A DNA stretch of 64,000 nt from Owenia fusiformis (Eukaryota > Annelida > Polychaeta > Sabellida > Oweniidae). The DNA lies in contig CAIIXF020000010.1 of assembly GCA_903813345.2 (NCBI GenBank), forward strand, positions 15,370,181 to 15,434,180. Reading direction: 5' to 3'. Of this stretch, positions 35,201 to 43,536 are shown piece after piece. Made by a program: the position numbers and the translations under genes. The notes under the pieces were generated by a model. It did no database searches. It was not told the DNA's origin and was given only the letters and a program-made list of their open reading frames with translations. The first letter of the stretch is position 1. The number at the start of each line of letters is the position of its first letter.

Positions 35201-35528
35201 ACTGTAAAAAAATGAATTTGCTGACCTCAACTTACCCTCCTTTCCATGGCAAATAGGTGCATTAGGTGGCATCAAAATACAGTCGTCTGTGTATGCCTCT
35301 ACAATTTTTTCGACGTCTTTACTCGTGTTTATATTATAACGCCAGTTCGACAAGCATTGTGCTATGGCATCTGAAAATACGAGTCGCATTATTATAGGAC
35401 AGTGAATTAATTTTCGATATTCTTAGTACAATTATCAACCACAAAATAGAATAGCTCTTATAAGGAAGTCTAATTATATTTAAACTTGTCTCACCTATAT
35501 CGTCCTTTGAATTTACTGACATCGCCAT
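29208..35528 (-). CDS. SnoaL-like / DUF4440 (NTF2-fold) small protein, 136 aa
   Basis: Four minus-strand exons: 35495-35528, 35236-35370, 29932-30082 and 29208-29298. Introns are GT-AG with phases 1,1,2, giving 136 codons plus TGA. The protein begins MAMSVNSKDDI. Exon 2 gives SKDVEKIVEAYTDDCILMPP and NAPICHGKE. Exon 3 continues REKMQELIDSG and SDVTLYRAETIEGKVVETG. Exon 4 gives VCVWKKMDGVWHIHRDIY. This matches the layout of the SnoaL-like/DUF4440 family, in which an N-terminal helix is followed by YTDDxxxMPPxxP, GKE, a central strand pair ending GK...G, and a VWKK.DG.W..H.D strand in a cone-shaped NTF2 fold. There is no signal peptide, so it is probably cytosolic. The family function in animals is poorly defined and I assign no reaction. 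Intron 2 (30083-35235) has absorbed several mobile elements. An outer transposon end lies only 64 bp upstream of the ATG (35592). Confidence 0.85.
30796..31407. mobile_element. MITE with GGAATAGCCTGACAACGG ends
   Basis: CACTGGAATAGCCTGACAAC (30796) is inverted as GTTGTCAGGCTATTCCGGTG (to 31407). The arms continue through CCGTTGTCACAAATGGCG / CGCCATTTATGACAACGG. It is about 0.61 kb and lies in intron 2 of the DUF4440-type gene. The right portion is included in the start of the duplicated block at 31322. Confidence 0.65.
31484..32600 (-). pseudogene. non-LTR retrotransposon reverse-transcriptase C-terminal relic (copy 1)
   Basis: On the minus strand, broken frames read in order SVKPNGQKVGLNPMVAVKIL then MFGCELWSNLS, then (frame-shifted) segments such as LLKGVSS and NIISDYVDSFVKTGKP, then REEQMWLARIS, HLWQLANLVYLSTIPNYKFF and QCKTC. 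This follows the pattern of the thumb and C-terminal tail of CR1/Jockey-type reverse transcriptases (GLNP...VKL...LYGCELW, later a Cys-containing tail). Stops and frame changes make it inactive. A GC-rich palindrome (32299-32427) is inserted in its 5' part. No RT catalytic box was found here. Confidence 0.55.
32299..32427. mobile_element. GC-rich palindromic mini-element
   Basis: GGTCACATTTGCTCCGATTT...GGCGCCCGGCCGATTGAGTA pairs with CAATCGGCCGGGCGCC...GATCGGAGCAAATGTGACC around a loop containing TTGTTCAAAATCGAATTC. The same element is at 34185-34313, and half a copy is at 17717-17795. The G/C richness contrasts sharply with the surroundings. Confidence 0.65.
33482..34485 (-). pseudogene. non-LTR reverse-transcriptase relic (copy 2)
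   Basis: This is the same broken minus-strand peptides as copy 1: NPMVAVKILMSIILSTAMFG, CELWSNLS, VDSFVKTGKPIHKVL, REEQMWLARIS. It carries a slightly different set of indels. It was duplicated together with its flanks rather than retrotransposed again. Confidence 0.55.
34185..34313. mobile_element. GC-rich palindromic mini-element (second copy)
   Basis: Same structure as 32299-32427: GGTCACATTTGCTCCGATTT at the left end and CGGAGCAAATGTGACC at the right. It was copied as part of the segmental duplication. Confidence 0.65.
34597..35149. mobile_element. TA-flanked MITE (mariner/Tc1-type ends)
   Basis: CAGGGCGTCTACAATTTTTT (34597) and its inverse GTTTTTGTAGACACCCTG (to 35149) are each flanked by TA. 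Inner arms match as well: CCTAGATCATTATGTAACTG with CAGTTACATAATGATCTAGG. A left half is present at the end of the first duplicated block (about 32711). Confidence 0.65.
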
Positions 35529-36440
35529 CGTTAAATCAAATACTTGAATAAAAATACATGTACCAGGTTGAGTATGTTGTACATGTACTTGCAGACTTGC
35601 CAACCTCAAATGAAAATTTGCGGGAGATTTTTAAAAATTGCGGTACTTTTACGGGAGATTTTTTCAAAAATCGGTAGTTTTTGCGGGAGTTTTTTTTTTA
35701 AAAATGCGGTAGTTTTTGCGGGAGATTTTGGAAAAAATGGTATTTTTACAGAAGATTTTGACAAAACGGGAGTTTTACGGCAAATTTTGACAAAACGGGA
35801 GCTTTTACGGTAGATTTGAAAGGAAACTGTAGTTTTTTGCGGAAGATTTTAAAAAAAATTCTAAAAAAGCAGAAGTTTTTGCGGTAAATTTTATAAAAAA
35901 CTGGAGTTTTTGCGTACACTTTTGAAAAAACTGGAGTTTTGCAGGAGACTTAAAAAACTGGAGTTTTTGCGGTAGAATTTGAAAAAAACTGGAGTTTTGT
36001 GGTAGACTTTGAAAAAACGGGAGTTATTGCGATAGATTATGAAACAGTAGTTCAGTGGTACATCTCTGAAAAACAGTATTTTCTGAGTTTTGATGCTTAA
36101 TATCTTGATTCTTACAATATAGATTGTATATGGGGCGTCATACCACCGATCATACCAAACCAAATCATGTAAACTATTCTAAAAAGTAGCCTAGTTCTTA
36201 TCATTTCCATCCCGTTTCGGAACAATGTCGCCGATTTATACGTGAATCTGTAACAATCAGAATCTGGTTGATTTAAATGCAATTGGAAATAAAGCAATAT
36301 GACAAAAACTATTGAGTAATAAGGCTGATGATTATAATGCGTATTTACATGAAAGTTGGCCCGTAACAAGTATTTTGAGGGTTTGTTTGTTCAATTTTTA
36401 CATTACTAAAGATTTATACATTTTCCTGGCTGCAAAATAA

Positions 36441-36866
36441 CGCAGATGCGAGTAGGTAGTTACCAGTTTCACCACCAGGTGGCTCGTTCGGGTCAGATAA
36501 CATGGCGGGTATAGCAGAAAGTTCCCTTTAAATTAAATTACATTTGTTTTAGTGGTTCAATTTTCATATTACCCTTATGTATCTAATAGTCATGCAAATT
36601 AAAATATGTCCAATAAAAGAAAATGTTATCTGTCCAATATAAGAAAAGATATTCCACTTTTTGTGATTTTGTAACATTGGGTCTATGGGGAAACACCGAA
36701 CGAGGAGTCACACTTTCAAAAAAAAATAATTTTCAAAGTTGATAAACAATTTTCGAAATCATATTTGTAGATGTACTTTTACATGTAGATTTCAAATATG
36801 ACATCACTTTGACTGAATTTTGAATATTTAATGACGTAAATCAAGATTACTTATACTCGCATCTAG
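36441..36866. mobile_element. MITE family 'CCACCAGGTGG', copy B
   Basis: It begins CGCAGATGCGAGTAGGTAG, then CACCACCAGGTGGCTCG, and ends TTACTTATACTCGCATCTAG. It is about 0.43 kb, matching the copy at 43091-43520 end to end. Confidence 0.7.
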
Positions 36867-37471
36867 TCTATTGAAAGTAAAAGAAAGAAGTGCGACTCCG
36901 ATAATAAAGGTCACAGACTTGTCAGATTCCTTTGAAAAAAACGGTAGCCTTCAGCAAAAATACGTGAGATTCAGTGGCGGATCTGGGGGGCCCTGGGGCC
37001 TTTTAAGGCCTTATTCTTTAATCTCAAGCCAAATTTTGAAGAACCCACCTCAAAAATCCAAAATTTAAAATTTTACGTTCCAACATTTTTTACATTTATT
37101 TATGCAGATGATACATCAATCTTCCTTCCTTACTCTAAGAAAAGCCCTTTACTCTCTCAAAATCTGCAAATTGACCTAAATACAATTAAAACCTGGGCTG
37201 ATACCTGGCAAATGAAATTTAAGGCATCAAAAAGTGCTGACCTGACTTTTACATCACCTTTAACAAACCCTGTTAATGAACCTATACTCTATTTGGGAGG
37301 TGACCCCATTCCTAAAACTTTTAGTCATAATTAACACCTTGGTGTTATTTTAGATCAAAAGCTTAATTTCAAGGAACATGTTAATGAGCTCACCAAGGAA
37401 CTACAGACAATCTTAAATCCATTTAAACAATTAACTCACATTCTTCGTTCGAATCATTTGGAAACCATATA

Positions 37472-39433
37472 CAGGGTGATCCAGAAGTAACGTCAAAGAT
37501 GTTGTAATTTCAAAAGTATTCATCAGATCTTCATGAAATTTGGTATACATGTACCCACAACATTTCTGAGTTACCATCTCAAAGATTGGAATTCAATCAT
37601 TTCATTGGTTGAAATTATGGTTGTTATAGTAACCCGATATCGCGTAACCCGGGGCAAATTACTTAACGTGTAATGCGTAATCTCAAAATATCAACAAGAT
37701 CTGAAATTGTTATATCCTCAACATTTTATTTCACAACAATATAAATCATACTATTGCTCAGTTACTAATAATAGTTCATTCTACATAATTGCCACCATTT
37801 GCAACACATTTCTCATGTCTGGATACCCATTCCTTGAACACAGAATTAAATCCATTAGAACTCATTCCTTGTAGGGCTAGTACTACGGCATTTTTCAATT
37901 CCTCACAGGATTGAAAATTATTTCCACTAAGGTTTCTTTTTAGTTCCCCATACAAATAAAAGTCACTGGGGGCAAGATCAGGTGAATAAGGGGCATGTTC
38001 AAGTTGTTGAAATCCAAGTGTTTGGACTGTGTTGCTGGTCAGGATTGCAGTGTGCGTAGGGGCATTGTCCCAATGCAAGATAAACTGCTGCAGATGTCCG
38101 GGACGCTTTTTCCTCAGGGAACGTTGAAGATCACGCTTCAGAACCTGAAAAACAAATGTTTAATGGTTGTTAAACCAGTTGTTTCATTGATTGGATTTGG
38201 ATTTGAATCATGGCCATGGAGTTATAATTATATTGACAGTGAACAACATTTAAATACTTTAATTTAAAAATAAAATTCACAGTATGATGTATTATTAGAA
38301 CAAATGATATCTTACCTTTGCAATGTAAACGGCATTAATTCTCTGGCCAATGGGAACAAAATGGGTTAACACCATTCCTCTAATGTCAAAGAATGTCACA
38401 ACCATTTGTTTCTTTTGTGGAATTCCTGGTACTATTTTAGGCTTGGTTGGTGTTGGGGAGTTGTCATGTTTCCATGATGAACTTTGTTGCGTGGTCTCTG
38501 GGATGTAGAATGATAGCAATGATTCGTCACTCGTAATGATCTTGTTAAGAAAGTCATCTCCATCTCTCCGATATTTTGCAAGAAAGTCCCTTGAAGCCTT
38601 AACACGCCGGTCTTTCTGCTCCTGTGTCAAGTCATGCGGCACCCATTTAGCAGACACCTTCTTTAACAGACAGTTCTTTGTCAGTATCCGTTGCACAGTC
38701 CCATAGCTCAGATCGTGTTTTTCAGCCAATTCTCTGATAGAAATTTGCCTATTGTCCATAACATCAGCTTCAATTGCTTTGATGGTTTGATCATCGAATG
38801 ACGACACTGGCCTGCCTCCTCGCTGCTTGTCTACCACTTCATCATATCCACTGGAATACTTGTTAAACCACCTGTAAATGTTTCTCTCAGCAATGGCAGC
38901 TTTACCATATGCCTTCTTTATCTGTCTTATAGTCTCTTTTACACCTTTCCCCAACTTTACACAGAACTTAATGTTTGTTCTTTGCTCTATTTTACTCTGA
39001 CTTGGCGCCATCTTGAATTGGGTGGGTTAGTGTCCTTGGTCATGTTAGTATTTGTCATGGATGATGGAAGCAATTCAAAGAAATTGAAAGCTTTTTATGA
39101 ATGCCTATTGTGACATCACAACTATTACATATTTGTTACCATGGCAACAAATATAAAAATCATAGAAAACAAACAATGAACATTTTCAAATGTTACTGAC
39201 TTTTTAAATTAGAGAAATTCACAAAAACGTTATGGTTTCTCTTCAATTTGCCCCGGGTTACGCGATATCGGGTTACTATAGCAACCATAATTTCAACCAA
39301 TGAAATGATTGAATTCCAATCTTTGAGATGGTAACTCAGAAATGTTGTGGGTACATGTATACCAAATTTCATGAAGATCTGATGAATACTTTTGAAATTA
39401 CAATGTCTTTGACGTTACTTCTGGATCACCCTG
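37472..39433. mobile_element. mariner (D34D) transposon with about 190-bp terminal inverted repeats
   Basis: The 1,962-bp element is flanked by TA (37470-37471 and 39434-39435). The left end CAGGGTGATCCAGAAGTAAC is inverted at the right as GTTACTTCTGGATCACCCTG. The arms are nearly identical for about 190 bp, up to CGCGTAACCCGGGGCAAATT / AATTTGCCCCGGGTTACGCG. That is long for this family. It carries one minus-strand transposase gene and sits inside a non-LTR RT fragment. Confidence 0.9.
37776..39011 (-). CDS. mariner transposase, two exons, 354 aa
   Basis: Exon 1 is 39011-38316 and exon 2 is 38144-37776 (minus strand), separated by a 171-bp segment with GTAAG donor (38315) and TTTTTCAG acceptor (38145), phase 0. 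The N-terminal helix-turn-helix region (about 10-115) includes RQIKKAYGKAAI and SIRELAEKHDLSYGTVQRIL. The mariner hallmark WVPHDL lies at about 123-128. The catalytic acids are D162 (TSDES), D258 (HWDNAPTH) and D293 (SPDLAPSDFYLY), with exactly 34 residues between the last two. The protein catalyses cut-and-paste transposition at TA sites. The length is normal for the family and both reading segments are intact. Most mariner genes are intronless, so the intron, if real, is unusual; read through unspliced it hits stops. Confidence 0.87.
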
Positions 39434-40766
39434 TATAATTCTTTTATTCTAAGTAAAATTGATTATGCTGATATAATTTACAATAGTGCTCCAAATATAG
39501 CTACCAGCAAACTTGAAAGACTGCATTATAATGCAGCTTGTCTAATTTCCGGTGCTCTGCATGGTTCAAGCACCTATAAGGTCTTGAAGACATTGAATTG
39601 GATTACCTTGTCTGAGAGAAGAAGAAGCCATCTTTGCTCATTTCTATTTAAAAGTAGAATCAATTTATCAGCTTCATATGTCACTGAATTATTTAATAAA
39701 TACTTACATGAACCAAATAGAATTCTAAGGGCTGTCAGAGAGTATATTGTGCCTCTAAATATCAGCATTTCATTTAAAAAAACTACATATTTTGCTGCGA
39801 TTGAAGAATGGAATGGTCTGCCTAATGATTTAAGAAATTGCAATAGAATATCAACTTTTAAAGGCAAACTTAGAAAGCATTTCGGGAATGAAAAATTTAT
39901 AAATATAATAGCATCACTTGATATCACTAGAAAAACTGAAATTATATTTAACAGGTTAAAAGTGGACCTATTTCTAAAAAGTCAATTATTTGCTCATCAC
40001 TTTACAAACATTGACTCACCAGCCTGTAACTGTGGTCATGAAAATGAAACCCCTACTCATTTTTTTCTCAAATGCCCCCAATTTGTAAATGATAGAATCC
40101 AACTACTTATAGATCTCCATATTATTGGTTGCTTAGAAAAATTCTTAGATGCTAACTCTGTTAGCAAAGTAAATATGCTCTTGCATGGTAACAGTGAACT
40201 TAGTAATGAAGATAATACACTTCTGTTGAAAGCAACTTTAAGATTCCTAAAAGCAACCAAGATTGACTAACATGTATATTACACCATCCCATAATTTACA
40301 CCACCGCACACCTTTTTTTGTAAAGCATTCCAATATCAGCTTTAATTGTACTTTTTCCTTTTTGTTTATATATGAATAGTTACGAATAATTGTAACAAAT
40401 TTGTATTGCATATAAGTGTATGGTATATTTACTTCGAAGTTCAACACAAATGTTAAATTGATTAACCTTGTTGAATTTTCATTGTATGAAATTAAATGTT
40501 ATAATATATGAACTTGAAATAAAAATGATTAATAAAAAAAGCGCGGAACTTTTTTTCTCTGACTTGAAATTTGCCCCCCCCCCCTTGTTGGTTCCCAGAT
40601 CCGCCCCTGAGATTATACGGGAGATATCAGTAAAAATACGGGAGATTTTACGAAAAAAATTTACGGTCGATTTTAGTAGAAATACGGTACGGGGGTTTAC
40701 GGGAGTGTGTTATGAAAATGGTACGGGAGTTTTGTTATTTTTTACGGAAAACGGTTGGCATGTCTG

Positions 40767-41291
40767 ATTTGGTCTAAATTCCAGTGCAGTCTGAGTAGTG
40801 TAATGCTATAAATCGTATTAATGTTTTTTATGTGAATGTTTTACGAGGTATGGCAAAATAAAACAACAAAATATCATCGACTTTCTTAACCTGACAAAAC
40901 GCTGAATAAAGAGGTTAAACCCTCGGGGGGTTTCACTCCATTATACATCTTAATACCGCGCCAAAGACCCCATTTCTGAGCAATTTTTTCCGTGTCAATC
41001 TAAAAATTGAAGGTTTCCATGTTAATTCCTCTCAGACAATACAAAATACCACTTTCCATTGATTTGTCCCAGGACGTGGGAACTGATTTAACCAATTCGA
41101 TTATTGGAGTCTTTAGATGTATATACGCGTGACTGATTCTATTCAGTAACTGGATGCTACTAGTAACATAAGGGTAAACTATATTATATTGCTACATCCT
41201 ATACTATTTCTGATAATGCGATACATAAATAAATGCGTTGATTTTTCTTAACTCTATTTAACTGTCTAAATTGTTGTGTAGCATTTGGTGG
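40767..41291. other. intergenic, nothing recognised
   Basis: AT-rich unique sequence between two mobile elements. No exon, RNA gene or repeat structure was seen. Confidence 0.4.
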
Positions 41292-41969
41292 ATTTACACT
41301 AGCGCGCTAAGACGTCTTAGCTAAAACGTTTTAGCGTTAAAACGTTTTACAAATGTAATGTAAATCCAGATTTACCCAATATCTCTCGGCTAAGAGCGCT
41401 TAGCTAAAACGTTTTAGGACCCTAGTCATAGCCAAGACGTCTTAGCGTTAAAACGTTTTACAAGCAAGTGTAAATCCATCGGTTTTAGCTAAGAGCTCTT
41501 AGCCCGGTTTTTTGCGTTGCACCGAACGAAACATTTGAAATCTTCCATTTACATATGTCGCATGGTCCTTTCTTTATTTTGTCTTATCCCTTGTTCCCAA
41601 TAATATCATCCCAAAATTATTGTGAAGAACTTATTTGCCTGGCGATTTATCATAATCCTAATTTATGCATAAAATCTTCCTGCTCTCTTCATGCTTTCTG
41701 AAACCGATGCATTCTTTATAACAAAGTCAGGTACAAAGTATAAAGCGGGAAAGGAAAAGCTGTATTGACTGAACCGGCCTTCAACCAGTACTGAACTGCT
41801 TTTCTCATTTTACATGTATACCTACATATCTCTAAGAAGTTTTAGGAAAACAGGTGTGAACTCGATTTTATTTCCTAAGACGTCTTGAAAATGGTAATGT
41901 AAACTCAACTTAATTTTTCTAAACTTACGTTTTAGCTAAAACGTCTTAGAATGCAGCGCGTAGTGTAAA
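41292..41969. mobile_element. foldback packed with AAGACGTCTT / AAAACGTTTT palindromes
   Basis: ATTTACACTAGCGCGCTAAG (41292) is inverted as GCGCGTAGTGTAAAT (to 41969). The arms contain many perfect short palindromes: AAGACGTCTT, AAAACGTTTT, AAGAGCGCTT, AAGAGCTCTT. A related fragment with CTAAGACGTCTTGGCGAAAACG is near 3790 inside another element. No coding sequence. Confidence 0.6.
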
Positions 41970-43090
41970 TTGGGCTATTGAGGGTCTTTCGATGAATATT
42001 GGCCCTTGACACGTATGGACTTCGAAACTAACTGAATTGTGTCTGTCCCATTGAGAGTTTTTGTATGAATACTATCTGAAAATGTTTCCGATATCAAGAG
42101 TATCGTAAACTTTTTAAACAAATCTTTATGTTTCTTTGACTATATAGACAGGTTCCAATTCAAATAATTCAAGTTTTTGAGGCATTTTTTAGAAAAAGCA
42201 ACAGACCTATTTTTACTAGATCAGTTTTTCATGCTTATAAAGATATTAAAAGATGACAGCTCAACGGGGTGGTCACGACACTAAATTTTGGCATTTTTAC
42301 CCCCCTAGGAAAATATTCTAGGGGGTACTATGAAACTAGTTCATAACTCAAAGGATATGTGAGCTATTGTTCTGAGTTGTACACCATACATTGCTAGTAC
42401 AAATATGAATACTATCCTAAAGTTATGGGTTGATACCCTTATTGGTCTCAGAAAAATATAAAAAACAGGAAAAAGATACGCAATTTTTGTCTTGCCAATT
42501 TTTTATTTGTAGCTTCAAGCACAATATGAGAGCTTTAACAGCTCAAAGTAGTATTTTAAAAACATTTCCAAGCTATGTGTGGAATTGTAATACATCTATT
42601 TTAGTTATGAAGTACTATTTTGTAATTTTAATATGACTTTATAGTGCCCTACCCCTGGAAAATTGAAGAAAGTGAATGTGGTGAATTTTATCATTTTGCA
42701 GCATTAAGTTAGAAACATGTATTGATAGACACCAAATCAATAAATTCATACCATCATCAAATGTTAGGTGACATTCTAATTCATTTATTACTAGAATATA
42801 GGACTTAAGATATTTTATATGTAAGTTTTCAATTAAGTACATGTATCATAATGAAATCTAGTGTAATCACATACTAGAGAGGTTGGCATACAGTCTGGAC
42901 ATTGACATAAAGTCTAAACATTATAATCATCAATTGATCTCATTTGAGCAACTAGACTATGGTGGTCATCATGCACAAGTAATGTACAGTAGAACCTGCT
43001 AAGTGGAACACCTCTGTAAGTGGAACACCTCCCAAGTGGAACGCCTTTTCAAAGTCCCGTTTTAAAAACCCATTGACTTAATGTTAATAA

Positions 43091-43520
43091 CCCAGATGCG
43101 AGTAGAAATAATCTTGATTTACGTCATTAAAAATTCAAAATTCAGTCAAAGTAATATCATATTTGAAATCTACATGTAAAATTACATCTAGAAATGTGGT
43201 TTTAAAAAGTGTTTATCAACTTTGAAAAATTAATTTTCTTTGAAAATGTGACTTCTAGCTCGGGGAGATTCCCCATAGACCCCATGCTATAAAATCACAA
43301 AAAATGAAATATCTTTTCTTTTTGTGGACAGATAATATTTTGCTTTACTTGACATATTTTCATGAGTATAAGTATAAGACCCATAAGGGTTATATGAAAA
43401 TTGAGCCACTTAAATTGATAATATTCAAGTTTAAGGGAACTTTCTTATATACCTGCCATGTTAATTGACCCGAATCAGCCACCTGGTGGTGAAACTGGTA
43501 ACTACCTACTCGCATTTGGG
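43091..43520. mobile_element. MITE family 'CCACCAGGTGG', copy C, TAA target duplication
   Basis: This is an inverted-orientation copy. CCCAGATGCGAGTAGAAATA begins the left end, and CACCTGGTGGTGAAACTGGT then CTACTCGCATTTGGG closes the right. TAA flanks both ends (43088-43090 and 43521-43523). With the clean Tigger context this gives the family's true boundaries: 430 bp and 15-bp TIRs CCCAGATGCGAGTAG / CTACTCGCATTTGGG. Confidence 0.8.
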
Positions 43521-43536
43521 TAATTGAACCTCTGTA

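Larger units (their letters stand above)
37095..40270 (+). pseudogene. 5'-truncated non-LTR retrotransposon reverse transcriptase, interrupted by mariner
   Basis: The left part (37095-37469) starts at the RT catalytic box IYADDTSIF and continues through KSADLTFTS, a GVILD.KLNF.EHV segment and HLETI. The right part (39436-40270) continues in the same frame with NSFILSKIDYADIIYNSAP, LERLHYNAACLISG, EEWNGLP and a C-terminal CNCGHENETPTHFFLKCPQF zinc-knuckle-like motif, ending at TAA. This matches CR1/L2/Jockey-type RT tails. An in-frame TAA at 37332-37334 makes it inactive. An A-rich tail lies near 40519-40541. Removing the mariner and one TA rejoins the frame exactly. Confidence 0.8.
36972..40609. 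mobile_element. hAT-like element ends with nested insertions
   Basis: CAGTGGCGGATCTGG (36972) is inverted as CCCAGATCCGCCCCTG (to 40609), next to G- and C-tracts respectively. AGATT flanks both ends (36967-36971 and 40610-40614) as a possible short target duplication; an hAT element would be expected to show 8 bp. Its interior is a non-LTR fragment split by a mariner. No hAT transposase is present. Confidence 0.55.
35592..40766. mobile_element. outer element of a four-level nest, ends CAGACTTGCCAACC / GGTTGGCATGTCTG
   Basis: The inverted ends CAGACTTGCCAACC (35592) and GGTTGGCATGTCTG (to 40766) enclose an array of GCGGGAGATTTT / ACGGGAGTTTT units (35620-36050 and 40615-40750). The two array parts are now separated by inserted elements (36441-36866 and 36972-40609). 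A stretch at 36060-36430 is not assigned. Without the insertions the element would be about 1.1 kb and non-autonomous. Confidence 0.6.
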
